NCBI RefSeq assembly: GCF_002443255.2
Contig: NW_019211458.1
Span: 19,547,509-19,611,508, forward strand
DNA: 64,000 bases
Direction of reading: 5' to 3'
Source: Varroa destructor
Taxonomy: Eukaryota > Arthropoda > Arachnida > Mesostigmata > Varroidae
The notes beneath the pieces were generated by a model. That model was not told the origin of the DNA and searched no databases. It saw nothing but the letters and a program-made list of their open reading frames with translations. Shown piece by piece: positions 11,768-24,846 of this stretch. How positions within the stretch are numbered: position 1 is the first letter of the stretch; each line of letters starts with the position of its first letter. A program made the position numbers and the translations under genes.

Positions 11768-13205
11768 TGGACAGAACAGGCGCAACAACATCGTCGTAGC
11801 AACAACTTTTTCAACAAAAACAAACATCAACAAGAACAAATGACTTGTTGAAACAGCGAAGGGAATGATGTTGCTGGCTGCGGGCGATTGTTCCGGACAA
11901 GGCGGCAGTGGCGTCAGCAGCGGGCCCAAGGCAATCGCACCTTTGGCCTACGCCTCTCTAACAGGATGTACCAGCGCTCTGCTGACTTTTTTGGCGGGAT
12001 GCCGACAACCCTTGCCACCGATGCAATTTCTGTTGTTATAGCTCATGTCACTATCGCATGAGTAGATGCTGCTTTGAAGAGCTGTCAATGACTCCGACAG
12101 ACTGAGTGTACAGCCTGCGTCGCCGGCTTCTATTCCCCAGGAGAGCGGGTCTTCACGCGCTACTTGGTTGTGTAATGAAAAGGAGAGAAGAAGTTAGACC
12201 AAAAAGTTTTAGCCGATGTGTACACTGAATGAACTAACGAGGAATCATGTGTGCGGTCCTTTGCGGAGGCCTGAGCTCGAATATTGGGCGTTAGACCTGC
12301 CGCTGGGAAGATCGAATTGGATGTAGATAAGTATTAGACCGCAAACTGACCTCCGCCTCCTGTAATTCATTGGCTCACTTTAAGTCGTATGTAGCCTTTA
12401 TGTACATACATTGGTTGTACTGTGAGAGGACTTCAAGGACTAAAAAAATTAGCTTTTGTAGAGTGTTGATACAATAGGTACCCGACTATTGGTTAGTAAC
12501 GTTTGTTAAAAACGAGCTCATACTGCAATTCGATGACGCATATGTTGCTAGCTACATGCTTATGTTTGTTATCTTTTCTTATTTAGTAAACTATTTAGAC
12601 ATTACTCGTTCCTATAATTATTTACGGTTATCAAGTCATTCGAATTCTGCACACTAATAATCATAACAGCGCCTTATTAAAGAAAAAAAAAAACCCATCT
12701 CGATCGCAGTGCAACCTTTGCGATATGTTTGAACCTGACATGCCCGGATTTCTCTACGTACGATTTCTGAATTTCCGTTATATGATCGTACTGTAATCAG
12801 GATTCGGTGGGCCGTCGTCCTTCCAGGACGAGACTAATTGTTCCAGCAATATGCCCGTGTGTCCCAATGGCGTTAGGCGCTTTCGTCTATACTCAGCTTG
12901 TAACTGATAGACTAATTCGGTACAAACATAAATCCCTAGAAGGTTCCTACTACTAGCGAGAAGACCACAAATCTGGACATCTTTGCCGTATGCCTATTGT
13001 TAGCGAGTCCAAGTCGTAGAAATACGAGACGTTCAAGTTATGGCGTGCGAGAACTTGAAACATATAATAACACAACAGTAAATTAACTAGAAGACAAAGA
13101 CGCAGGTTTGCGTCCAAAAATCTTAGATCTTGTAACGATAATAAGTTGCAATGTAAACATAGTTAAGATACATTTTTAATCTCAAACGATACGTCTACAA
13201 GTTAT

Positions 13206-13247
13206 AACTTTGGACTACAGACAGACATAGTTAAACTTTGGACTACA
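13206..13247 (+). repeat. Tandem duplication, 28-base period
   Basis: AACTTTGGACTACA occurs at 13206-13219 and 13234-13247, and partial similarity extends into the flanks (CATAGTT/ATAGTT). Confidence 0.85.
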
Positions 13248-14439
13248 TATAGTTCAATTTTTTTTTTAGATCTGCTTCTGCTCTAAGTGCCTATCTAAAC
13301 ATCATGGCTATCACATTCAGAGAAACGCATGGAAATCCGTTTCTCGTTCTAACATATTATTATGCGTTCACCCATTTACATAATCGATCTATAGTTGACC
13401 ATTTATTTGCGTCGCGAGGGCTGGGCAAGGCATCGGGTCCACTGGAACAAATACGTTGTGTGGACCCATATTGATCATTGCATATAGAAAGAAATGCCTG
13501 TAAACAAATCGCTAATAGTGAATCCTTTTAATAGCAAGTTTGTGGTAAAGTTGTTGCTTCCCCACCGCCGCTATCCTTTCCCACCACCCCTTTGCAATTC
13601 ACCGAATCCATTGATCAATGAGATATTGAAGCAAAGGGTACATATACGCGCACATGCATGTATACGGCCAATGTATTACTAGAGCTAATCAAACGACGTA
13701 CGCACGATTGATTCGAAATAAGGCGCGTTATCATTTCGTGCTAATGTCACCCCAACCCCCTTCGTCATTAGCTCTTACCTTTATAACAAGGGCGGCTTTA
13801 TGTTAAGACTACTAGCATCGCAGCTGTTTTAATAGCTGAGATGAGTCCTTTGCTTTCCTGCGTCATCCCACGCAACTGTTTCTTCGGATATTTCAAGGTG
13901 ATCCCCACCCGGAGCCGCTCGATTTCACTATCGGTTTGATCGAAATAAACGGTCGAATCCGGAGAAGAGTCGACCGCCCGAGCGATGAACTTTTCGAAAC
14001 AGCGACATCGAGGAGCTTCAGCGTGCTTGCCGACCGTCGTGATGACTTCAGTGCTTCGAACAGACGGCTAACGATGCTGTTGTTGTGGCGACGGGCGATG
14101 ACTATGCTTACAGCCACCGCTGCATAAATTCATTAGATTGCAATCTTTTACGGAGATCAGAGAGCTCAATGACACTTGGCTGTTTATCGTTTGCTAACCG
14201 CTAGTTGCTCTTCTTTCATGATAAGTTATAGCAATGACGCCGGCACCAGTGACAACATGCTGCGAGGACAACAACGCAAGTCGCGCACAGAATGATATTC
14301 TCCATTTCGTGGTAGCTTCTCGTAACGCAAAGATGCTGGTACTGATAGATGTTCCCAAAATGGCGACTGTTTGCTTCCTCCATTGAGCTTTTCCTAGTAA
14401 TTTCTGTTCACTCTTCGGTTTCCTCTCCCTCCCTAGAAT

Positions 14440-14495
14440 GTTTTGAACCTCTGACTGCCGGATGACTGGCTACACACTTCCGCTGGTTATCGCCA
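14440..14495 (-). repeat. Weak tRNA-like A/B box pair
   Basis: On the minus strand TGGCGATAACCAGCGG (14495-14480) is A-box-like, and GGTTCAAAAC (14449-14440) is B-box-like about 46 bases later. No cloverleaf pairing was found. It may be an old SINE remnant or coincidence. Confidence 0.17.
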
Positions 14496-14885
14496 ATGGC
14501 CATAACTAAATATGGACAGCGTTCAGCTGACGGATGACCTGAATTAAACGAATGACGAGAGCAACGGAAAATTAATGATTGCGTAATAGGAGGACTCGGA
14601 GGCGACTTTGGTGGGAGTGTAAACATAGGAAAGCCATATTGTACAGTCATGTGCGTTCGAAAACAAAGCTTCCAGATGACTAACTCTATCTGGCGGAGGC
14701 ACGCTAAGACCTAAAACGACAGGATGCTGTAGCTGTTATGTTTCTAGTGGCGGATTTATTAGCGATTCGAAATTTATAGTTACTACGAGCATCACCACTG
14801 AAATTAATGGGAATTATAACTGTCACGGATCGCAATCTGCCAGCTTCATGTTGACGCATATGGTGCGAGGCCCCCTTTTATGGCA

Positions 14886-14905
14886 TGCACCATCTTTTTG
14901 GTGCA
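14886..14905. repeat. 6-bp hairpin
   Basis: TGCACC, an 8-base T-rich loop, then GGTGCA, about 60 bases before the hairpin at 14.96 kb. Confidence 0.7.
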
Positions 14906-14962
14906 CCCGGCGTTCCCGAAATAACGTCATTAGCAGCACATTTTGTATTGAATTCTATTTGC

Positions 14963-14985
14963 CAACGCTTCTTGCAAAAGCGTTG
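14963..14985. repeat. Perfect 8-bp hairpin
   Basis: CAACGCTT, a 7-base loop, then AAGCGTTG. No T-run or gene end is adjacent, so no terminator role is claimed. Confidence 0.8.
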
Positions 14986-16865
14986 TTCGTCATTTTCCTA
15001 GTTTCAAACGCTTTGAACTTGATTGCCCTTCTTAAGTTGTATTCCCATCTTTTCGCTTTGTGCTTTCGGCGCCGGTGCTTCTTTTCTCAAGAAAAGGGAC
15101 CTCTACGTTTGAGTGCGTTCCTGTTGCGAGGAGGTTGCAGTCCCCATGAAGAAGTGAAATCGATGGAGTAGAATGGCGAGAAAGGTGCAAGCCCACCGTA
15201 GAACCTATTATCACTCGTACGGTTGTCGTGTGCCTGGTACCACTTTCATTTGTTCATTTTCTTGATGCTGCCTCAGCTTCGACTTTTGTCTGATTGCTTT
15301 GCAGACGTTGCATAGCCTATTGTAGATGCCGCTGTTGCAGGGAAAGTAGCAGGCGGAACAATTGATATGAAAAAAATAGCAGAAATGCTGAAAGAACTGG
15401 ATTTCATCAAGGAAGTGAGATATTGGAACTGAGGACCTTCAACCTCATTCGATTCACGAACACGCCTTATTATTCCATAGCCGTTTATTCTGCGTTTTCC
15501 CACACGCTCCATCTTTCTTTGTTTTCCATCGCATTTAGTTTATTTAGACGGCTCGGCACTAATGCTTCCATCCTCTTGCGACCAATGCTTTGTCCTTTGT
15601 ACGCTAGTGTTTAGTCAGTTACCTGCTGTATTCGTTTGTTTACATCATTTGATGTATGTGTCAATGCGTTTCCGAATAGATAATCGTAACGCGAGCAGCT
15701 TTTACTAAACATCACTGACCATTGGTCATAGTCAATGCAAGTCTAGCTAAGTAGTCTCTAAATATACGTATTTGTTTCTCATAGTTGTCTGTTTTTCTGT
15801 CGTGTTTTACAGCCAGAATGGTATCTGATTCCTGGACCTCGCCACCGTTACCGTTGGTCCCATCATGCTGGGTCAATGCCGTGGCCGCCATTGTTACAGT
15901 AATTCGGAATTGTCGCTGCTCAGATTTCGTGATCAGAAGACATTCGTCGTTCGGGCCGTTTAACCAGCGCAAGTGGGGAGAGGATGTAAACGAAATCTCT
16001 ATGTGTACCTTGGTGGCCGTGACCGTTTACCGTTTAGCTCGGGCAAAGTGGCCTGACCATGTTGGCTGCGCTGGCTTTGCGTGTCTGACTGTGTGTCTGT
16101 GTACGTCTCACGTACATACATAGAGCCTGTGTAAGTATATACGTCTGCCTCACTGTGACTTACTTCTCTTTACCGCTTTCGTTTGTTGGATTTAAGCAAG
16201 TTAAACAAGCGGCTCTGACAAATAGGCTACCGCACAGTTACCCGCCTTCGCCCGCTGTCACTAATGCTAGGCGCCTGTACTCTGAGCTGCAACTCCAGCA
16301 GCATGCCGGCTGGCTGATCCTCAACAGCCGTACAAGCAACGGTGGCATCTGTAACTGCAGAGCCAGCAGTCTGCGCACGTTCCGAAATTTTGCACACTTA
16401 TATCTGCTTCTCGATTCCCGCTTCTTTGATCGCTATTCCAGTTCGAGCCATATCCCCGTCAGCTTCTTTTGCCGCTTATTATCCTCCAGGCTCTACTTGA
16501 AATCGAAATGTTTTTCGGTTCTCGACAGACCAAATGACGACGGTCGATGGTCGGTGCTCGCCGATCGACTACAGCAGAATCAGGAAAGTGCCAGCGCGGC
16601 AACCGCCGAAAATGTCTAGAGGGCAACGTCACAGAAAAAAAATATCGACCTCTATGAGTACAAGGCAGTAATAGCAATATTTTCTAACCTACAACAAATG
16701 CGTAAGTAATTAGGGCTAATTTGTGAGAATTATTTTTTCGTTGGCTACTGTTGCTGTTGCGGGAATAAACCATTTATGTGCGTCAACTCTCAGTACTGAT
16801 CTGGTCTACAACAAACGGCAGCAGCGGGTGAAACCATTTAATGAGATGGGTAGATCTTAGTTTCT

Positions 16866-16918
16866 TAGGCTCACTCGGCCTATACACCGGTCAGCGCCAG
16901 TCCCTCTGGGTTCACAAC
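16866..16918 (+). repeat. Weak tRNA-like A/B box pair
   Basis: TAGGCTCACTCGG at 16866-16878 is close to an A box, and GGGTTCACAAC at 16908-16918 is a diverged B box, at tRNA-like spacing. No acceptor stem is visible. Confidence 0.17.
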
Positions 16919-18508
16919 TTCGTTCGTTAGAAACAGAATTTAGGTTTTGCAAGACGGATTTAACAAACTACAGCAGATAAAGTTGGGAAAAAAGTTGTTG
17001 AGCAAGTCGACGGCTTAAGATCCCTTTCGACAGGCTAAAACGATGTTCAACATTGTCAATAACAACAACGCAACTTGGATGTATTTTTTAGAGGGAACCC
17101 TTTGCAGTTTGATAACAGCTTGACTTGTTACTTTATCTGATAACACTGGTGGTTTCTATGCGATTGCTTTGCTAAGTCATTGTAAACTTCGGATCTTGCT
17201 GTCGGCGAGGTGTGTCGTCCCTGTTTTAGCCCCACATTGTAAAGCGAAAAAGGAGAAGCTAAGTAATCACTTCGGGGCGAAAAGAAGTTAGCCCCACTTA
17301 CTCGCCTCTTCCAGCGGCTCTTCGTCACAGTAGAATGCCCGCACATGAATGCATACACATACACACGCAAGACGGCGTAGAAACCAACAGTTTCAGCATA
17401 CGCCGAACCGAACAACTTCATTCGGCTTTCGGGTTTTGCTGGCTCTCGTTTCTGCTGAACTGTAGTACGGCTAGATCAGGCACGGAAAACCCACAGCCTA
17501 ACGAAAGCGGAGGTTCGATTCGTTTGCTATATACCCTTTTCTCAGTTGGTACAACGGAGGCAAAAACAGACAAACGAATGAGAACGAGGTACAAGTGGTG
17601 GGTGTCCTTTCAAGGCCGAAGGTTGACAGAGGCAGAAGACCCGTTTATGGCTATCCCTGATACTCTCGTACTTTTGGGCCAGGTCCAGCTCGACCTTGTT
17701 TTCAGAAGGCCCTACTTAGTTGTAGCGTTTGTCCTTCCTGTGAACGGCAGAAAAGCGAAGGCTCAGCTCCACCTGCAGAATCTGCAGCCAATCCGACGAA
17801 AGCTAGGGGATACAAAAAGGAAAACAGGACAACACACATGTTCTACTTGCTGGCAGGGCCATACCCGCAATGTCGGCGATTGAGTCCGGCTAGCTCAGCT
17901 AGTGGTTGTTGCTGTCTTTGCTGGTTTCCTTTTATTCTGTCTGCGCTATTCTCAAATGCCTGGCTGCGCGTTCATCTAGGCTTTGTAGCAGGTTCTCTGG
18001 AGCTTCTACTTCTCGGCATTTGGGTATCGATTCTCTCTTTTTCCCTCTTCCTCTACCTCTCGTTTGCTTTTTTCCCGTCGTGCTATGCACGTCCGACTGC
18101 AAACAGGTTCACACGGGTTGATATATACATGTACATGGCATAGACCTACGAGCGCATCCACCGACGCGACGATATACACTCGAGAAGGACCCGAGTGTTT
18201 TTTTTTTTCGTTTTTAGGAAACCCTTTGCAAACTGCAACGCTAGCAAAGCGACACGACGCATTCAGGACGACAGTAGCCAGAAGCGGAGAAGCGAAGAGC
18301 AGCTGCTCAGGCTGACACAGAACGATAAGTAGCTAGATAGGGCAAAGGCAGGGAGGCCTCCGAGAGACGAAGCTGAAAAGAAAAAAAAGAAGGGAATAGA
18401 GAAAGAAAAGGCCGTCGCTGGAGGAGAAAAAAGACACATCCGCTTGAACGATGTCCAGGATCCAGTCTTAGTAAAATGTAGGATACACTACGACAAAGGG
18501 AAAACGAT

Positions 18509-18536
18509 ATTTTGAAGGGAAACGGCATTTTGAAGG
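18509..18536 (+). repeat. Tandem duplication, 18-base period
   Basis: ATTTTGAAGG occurs at 18509-18518 and 18527-18536, each followed by an AAAC-like string. Confidence 0.75.
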
Positions 18537-19716
18537 TAAAACTGAATTGCACGCAGCGGCAGAGACGGACGAGCTAAGCTATCGGTTGCCTGTTACCGCT
18601 TCCCGCGGCTGCACCCAAGGCTCATTGGTAGCTCGAAGCAGTTGTCTCCTTTTCCTTTATCGACGGGAAATGCGTGCGGGACAAGGCGACGGCAACGATT
18701 GTAGCCTTAAGCGACGCGACACTGGACGTGCCGTTACAGGTACGTGCGTTTATGAGAAGAGAAAAACACACCATAAGTCCTTCGACGTGGAGTACAGAAT
18801 GATATACCTGGAAACCATATCCACACATTGAGCTTTCTAACGACCCGGGTTCTAGGCTATCGAATGTTAGAAGCAACTCGTTGAGGAAATCTTCAATCTC
18901 CTTTACCTGTCTGTGTGTCCGCTATGAAAAGTAACGGTTTTGATAAAAAGAAACAGTACCCAATATAAAACGTATAAATGAAGGACAACGACAGATCGTA
19001 CTCGTGCTAGAAGCGTAAGACGGGACGAAACCCAAAGCAAATAGACGTAGACATACAAAACATCGCTTCCGCGATAGTTTTTTTGCAAGTACTGTGTAGT
19101 GCAACAAAGCGTTCTTCTGAAAAATAATTATTCGTATGATATAAATACACTTGGAGACCGACGCATTAAGACGTCATATGTTTCAGCTTGACGACGTGTG
19201 TGTGATTCGCTATCATCAATGAAAATCGATGACTAAACCCCTATTTGCCTCACTCACGAAGGCTGTCAACAATAAGCCAATCTTTGTGAGTATTATCACA
19301 CTTGGAGAAAATGCAATATATGAACGAATATCATTTAGATCTGTATACGTTATAATAGCATTTTTATGATAAACGCAGATATCTCACATGAAAAGCTTTT
19401 GTCCCATTGAGCATAAATCTATCCACCGCTACGTAAGCCCTGACGGTAGTATTGCTTAGCGTTCAGGCATGACGGCCAAGGTCATTTTCCTGGTCCTTCA
19501 GTAAACAAAGGCGTTAGCTAACCAGTGCTATCTGCGTAAGACGATCTAAAATATCGGTATGATTCCATGTAATCGCAAAGCAATCTGCAGAAGGACAAAG
19601 ACTAACAAATTCGAGCCGCAATCAATGGAGAGATTCTCCTAAGCACCACGATATCAAAAGGTATCCCGCTGGTCTACATGGCGCATTGGATCGCCTTAGG
19701 ATCTATAGCAAATCTC

Positions 19717-19747
19717 CACACACGCACACACACACACACACACACAC
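19717..19747. repeat. (CA)n microsatellite
   Basis: About 15 CA units with one G interruption near its start. Confidence 0.97.
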
Positions 19748-22404
19748 GCGTTAACTACGATCACGGACGGTCAATCGGAATCGGTTGCCAAAAGCGGTAG
19801 GTAGCGACAGTAAAAGTGGCATCTCGCTTACGAAAGACGATTGGTTCTCTTAAGAAGTCATTCGTAGCACTGCAGGGACGCTGTTACTTACGGTCGTGCT
19901 GATGATCCGCAGCCAGAGGTCGTCGTTTTGGCATGCCATTAAATACTATGATTATTCAGGCAGCTAAAAGCGTGACGGACGAGTAGGAAAATCAGGTTAG
20001 CCTGGCCAAGAGGCGTTGTTGCCATCTTGTTGTTTTCAAATGGCTTGTTTAAATATTGGTTAAAGTTACGGATCTGCTACTCGCGCGTTAGTTACTTGAA
20101 ATTCGAAGTTTAAAAAGCCCGCCTTATGTGTGCAGCGAGTGCGCCAACAAGAACAGTTCGATGTGGCTGTAGTATCAGTAAAGGCTTATTCTTCAAGCGT
20201 GCTTATAATCTGCCGTTCGTTAAATAGACAGTTTAACACCATCTGAGTGTCGATTCAACGCTACCAGCTCGGCAAAGACTAAAGCTAATAGGGATTATCG
20301 CAAGGTAACAGCGATATTGGCAAGGATCTTAGTTGGGCCACGACAAATTTAGCCAAAACGACGAAGTCAGCTGTTATCCACGCCTCCGCATATCGTCGTT
20401 CGTAGCCATGTTTAGACCCCCCGAACGACGAGAGTGGCTGCGTGTACGCGGTGTTGTCTCCAATGATATTGTACACAACAATGCACGCACTGAATTGTTA
20501 CATTGCTCAATACCGGCCAAAATAACCACTGTCCTACTAGTTCAAGGCCAGTCTAATCCTGCTCTATAAAACGTGAATAGTCGTAGTCTTTAACTAATCA
20601 AATAAATAACTGTTGTTGTTGTTGCAAAAGATTACCTCAGGTGGTATAAAGCGAAATGTGTTTGTACCCACGAAGTGGCCAATTGAAGCCTATTTTGTCT
20701 GACCAACTTAGATGTTTCTCATGCAATTTTCGAATGGCAGTATATTTGAGTCGGACAAAAGCAAACTTCAATAATCCATTTTGTTGTAAAGTGTCATTCT
20801 TGCCAGTGGCGAAATCTGTCTGTAATTGTAACGTCACAGGCTCCCAGTGAAGAGGCTTTGGAAAGTCGACGCGTCGGTCGCGTAGATTATTGATCTCTAC
20901 TATTCAAGGCTTGATGGAGATCGGGTTTGTGTAGGAAGACCAAGCACCCGTAGCAGTAGCAGCGAAGCATCTTAGCACAACAGGGGTTCGCGACAAATGA
21001 CTTGACAGCTCGTTGTGATATTGTTGTTTTTCTATATATATCACGTGCCCGTTTCCTCAACACTAGTGCTCTCAAAGCACCCATATGCTATTCGTAGCCA
21101 AACGCACAAGTGTGACCTGTGTTGCTTGTTACGTACTACACGTTTCGCGTTCTTCCTGCTCACAATTTCGACTGCGGTCGTTGTTACAGCTAACCAGCGA
21201 GTCGCTCTGTGTACCTGTCGAACATCTTGTGGATGCACCGGTTAACATCGGCGAAGGTGTGACATCTTCTGTCGTCCTGCTTGCCTGAACCTTCTCAAAC
21301 ACTTTGCACGACTGTGCTACGAGCCCAGTGCGCTAAGGGAACAGTAACGAACCTTTAGGCACGTTGCCCGTATGCGATACTCTAGCCGGTGATGATACTC
21401 TCATAGGGTGTAGCCAGTATTGACAACGATACCATTGTTACTACGAGAATTGCAACGTGGTTGTAGCTGGCTATTTATTACCGTCATACACCTAACAGAT
21501 CTTCCTTGAGCCGTACGCGTCAAAGTATGGCTTTGAATCAGTTGTCGTGTATATATAATATAGCTAGACCCAAGCCGACTTGCCATCTTAATCACGTACG
21601 TACACTGATAATGTTACTGTTATTTGATTATTTCTTATTGGTGATCTGCAAGTGTGACATCGTATTTGGCTTAGGGTAGAGAAGATCACCGATTATTGAC
21701 AAGACAACTCAGTACTTTACGGCAAGAAAGTGCCCAGAGCTATTAATACGTGCCACAGGTACAGATGATAGATATCCGTGTAGCGTCCCAGTCGAAGAGC
21801 AAAATGTAATTCGGATACCTCAACTCTAAAGGACCCAAGTGGGACAAAGTTTATAGGGAGAAAGACACTCGTAACCTTCAATGTAAAAGGCTAGCTAGGG
21901 CTTATTGCTAGCGATTGAAGGGCGTTTCAAATGCAGGACCTTGCTTGTATAATTCGAAAGGTTACACTTCGCAAAAGTAGATCAATATGGCTAAATAGCA
22001 TTTCTGAATAACGGTTATCGTAGGAAGGATCGCCCACATTAGTTCCAAACTGTATTGGCCTTGCAGCCTTTCGAGAAATTTATAGATACGTGCATTCGAG
22101 GCTTTAACTTATATATATATACATCTTTACATCAGTTTCAAGCAGTAATCTGTTTCGCCGTTCCTGAGCAATTCGTATATAGTAAACGATGTCATTGCCT
22201 TTTACTGTGGTTGGCATGCGATCGAGCTTTCCCTCCACTATCCTTTTTCTCATATAACTATAATAGATCTACCATTATATGATTTTCTTTAGAGAAGTAA
22301 TTAACGGACGACGACGATTAGGACGGATCACAAAAAAAGGGGATATTTTTTCATACGGGACAGCGTTCAAAATTTAGCGGCTTATCAGCTTAATGTTATC
22401 TGCG

Positions 22405-22416
22405 TTTTTTTTTTTT
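22405..22416. repeat. Poly-T run (12)
   Basis: T12 about 100 bases left of candidate exon B. Confidence 0.93.
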
Positions 22417-22518
22417 AATATTGCAGATTCGTTCGCCGTTCTTTATTTCACTATTATAAGATAGTCACATACGCAGGCATAATAGAATCCTTTGTGTTTT
22501 TTGTTTCTCCACACTTAC

Positions 22519-22705
22519 GGACGAATACTTTGGTACGATCGCATAGGTTCGTGTCTGTGTATCTGTCCACTGATTCGTCTGCGGTCATATGTTCGTAAGG
22601 CTGTTTTGTGGCCCGTAGATCTTGACTTTTTTGTTCTTGAGCCATACGCAGCACAAACAGTAGCAGATCTATGAGACGCTGCATGAACTGGTGCTGCCGC
22701 TTCTG
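22519..22705 (-). CDS. Candidate exon B, unknown protein
   Basis: A TTTAG acceptor-like sequence at 22710-22706 precedes an open frame of 62 codons plus one base. The frame runs to a GTAAGT donor at 22518-22513. The predicted peptide starts with a glutamine/histidine/lysine-rich stretch, continues through a short hydrophobic helix-like segment (MQRLIDLLLFVLRM) and ends in a polar acidic/basic region. If the frame is not spliced, it runs on to a stop near 22454. The family is not recognised. It sits 22 bases downstream of candidate A in a different frame, so both cannot be constitutive exons of one transcript. They could be alternative exons, parts of a frameshifted remnant, or chance. Confidence 0.27.
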
Positions 22706-22727
22706 CTAAAGGGTGAATCGAACTCAC

Positions 22728-22841
22728 CGTACTTACGACGCTTGACTTGTACCATCCGGCGGTCGAAGCGACGTCCACGAAGAAGCCGAAGTGGCCCTTG
22801 CTTCATCTCGATTCCGTTGATCTTGTCGGTGATCATGATGC
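22728..22841 (-). CDS. Candidate internal exon A, unknown protein
   Basis: On the minus strand a pyrimidine-rich tract ends in an AG at 22843-22842, and a GTGAGT donor begins at 22727. The 114 bases between stay open in one frame, with both ends in phase 1, so the exon would be symmetric. It encodes about 37 whole residues, acidic/neutral at first (TDKINGIEMKQG) and strongly basic later (RRMVQVKRRKY). By my count about 24 of 37 third positions are C or G, above the surrounding sequence. I do not recognise the family and see no catalytic motif, cysteine pattern or membrane segment. An in-frame ATG lies three codons in, so a first coding exon is also possible. A T-arm-like sequence overlaps the donor, so a tRNA-derived repeat is an alternative. 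All three minus frames are largely open here, which weakens the case. It cannot be spliced directly to candidate B, because only 22 bases separate them. Confidence 0.33.
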
Positions 22842-22945
22842 CTCGAGAAGAAAAAGAAGAATACCACAGAAGAGTCACGACAGCCAGTATTGCAGGTCAA
22901 GCAAGATAAACAATTCGCATGAGGCCACTTTATATCTAAGAACAT

Positions 22946-22970
22946 CAACAACAACAACAACAACAACAAC
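22946..22970. repeat. (CAA)n microsatellite
   Basis: Eight CAA units, about 100 bases upstream (in minus-strand sense) of candidate exon A, where they read as a leucine run in one frame. Confidence 0.95.
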
Positions 22971-23130
22971 GCCAAGAATGGCAACGACACGCATTACACA
23001 TTGGACCACCTATTGACAAAATGGAAACAGCGAAAAATAACGCACTACCGTTATAAACCTTCACGCTCAAATAAAGAGTGATAGGGGTTATCTGTTTAGC
23101 ATATATTTATACTCGCGTCTGTAACAGGCC

Positions 23131-23160
23131 TATATATATATATATGTATATATATATATA
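23131..23160. repeat. (TA)n microsatellite
   Basis: Thirty bases of alternating T and A with a single G at 23146, flanked by AT-rich sequence. Confidence 0.95.
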
Positions 23161-24846
23161 GCTACACGTACATGCATTGAAGACTTCGCACTTGTACAAC
23201 TACGTATTTCTAATGGCAAAATCGATGAACGAGGATTCATCGATGTGTCAAACAAGAAGTCCATCCTGTCACGAAATGTAATACGTGTGCATCGATTCGG
23301 GGTCTACATAAACACCATAATGCCCCTACGCGGAACCTAATAGTAATTTTGAGCAATAAACTTCCATCCCACGCAATTGGGCAGCGTTTAGACAAGAACA
23401 ACAAGCATATGCGTCCGACAGACTATTCAAATGGTAACTATTCTTTTCGATGTTTCAAGAGGTTGAAAATGCTCTGACGAAGTGAGTAAAGGTCCGACTG
23501 AAAAACCTTGCAGATAAATACAATACGATACGCTATTATTCAAAGGGCAATTTGGCACACTAACAGCAAGAAAGGGATTCCCGTATATGTGTGTCACAGA
23601 ACAGCGGTCTGTATGTGCAATTCGATATTATTATTATAATACGTCTTTATACAGTTTGTCTTGTATCAAACGCACAGTTTTTGATGGTGACCTTTCGAGC
23701 CAGTTCTCGGTTAGTGTGCATGTTAATACATACATCATCCTTGTGCCAAAACACCATGTGCTGCCACTGTCGTTCTAGGTCAAATGACGCCAACACCGAA
23801 CGACGACAGGCTAGTTGCCCCGAAACCTAGATTCTCGCTTGTTACGGTTGTGCGCTTAGCTTAGTTTGATTTGCCCTCGGGCAAAGGTCGGTTATAATGG
23901 CGATGTTTGTAGAGTGCGATTGTCACGAAGAGGTTAGACAAAGCTTCATAGGTGCTTCTGCTATACAACTGTCGAAGCAGTATTGTGCAGTAGACGCCAT
24001 TCAAATTAGGTTTGTCCTTAGAAACTGAAAGATTGGAATGTCAGGCAGAAGCTCACCATGTAGGTCGTACATAGCGTGAAACTTTGCCTTCCTTTAGAGC
24101 TGCCGATTACGTCCGCTCAAATCTCTCTACTTAGACATCCTGGTCGCGAAAAAGAGAGAGCCAATTACGGTGAATTTATTGCAAAGAGGCAGAAACCGTG
24201 AATTTTTATGCGAGCAGCTGTTAAGCAGGCCACGAAGCCGGCCACGAATGCGGTTCAGTTATACATTTTACTAACGGCTGATGCAAGAATTCGGAGACAA
24301 TTTCAACAAAAACCAGTCTTCTCCGACGTTTATAATGTGCTCTGCTGCCAGCTTAGGTCTGTCAGACCACCCAATTCAATCCTGCTTGGACCACAGCTAA
24401 CTCGGGTGAATCGGGAAAATCGACAACGACGACGCCTTTGCTCATGGTAACGCCGGAATATGCCTCGGCTGAATAATATCTTTTTTTCTTTAACTGGGCG
24501 CGATAATTGCAAATAGCTATTGAACGCTCCTATTCGCTGGATGGTGTCAGAAGCTATACTAGCGTCAAGTACGCTTCGAAATCAGCGACGCACCGCAGAC
24601 GTATCTGATTCTACGACTAGCCGATGCTGCAGGCTTCTAGCCATTCTGTTGCTGTGGCATTTACGCTGAGTTACTGCTGGTTATAGACTATGTTCATCAG
24701 CCACTGGTTATGTTCCTAACTAGCGTTTTCTGTCCATGTTTTCCATGGAGCTCTATTAATTCTCCCGCTGTCTCGTCTCTGTGTGCCCAACTCCGCGTGA
24801 TCCCCTTCTGCAAATGACGCGAAAGCTACACATTTCAACTACTTAC

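Larger units (their letters stand above)
10700..14400. other. Anonymous sequence with triplet-rich patch
   Basis: 10.98-11.95 kb is richer in G and C and in CAG, CTG and ACG triplets. The remainder, including 12-13.5 kb, is AT-rich and nearly devoid of frames over 60 codons. No gene was recognised. Confidence 0.6.
15000..22500. other. Anonymous sequence
   Basis: Several frames of 100-180 codons occur in the GC-richer stretch at 15.8-18.3 kb, including 182 codons at 17335-17883 (+). They lack motifs or splice support. 19.1-20.2 kb has no frame over 60 codons and only the (CA)n tract. No gene was recognised. Confidence 0.6.

Noticed and set aside
17335..17883. 182-codon plus frame
   Set aside because: No motif, no splice support, no start context. 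It lies in GC-richer DNA where long frames arise by chance.
22946..22970. (CAA)n tract considered as a CRISPR-like or satellite array
   Set aside because: A simple trinucleotide microsatellite. No spaced direct repeats of CRISPR type occur anywhere in the window.
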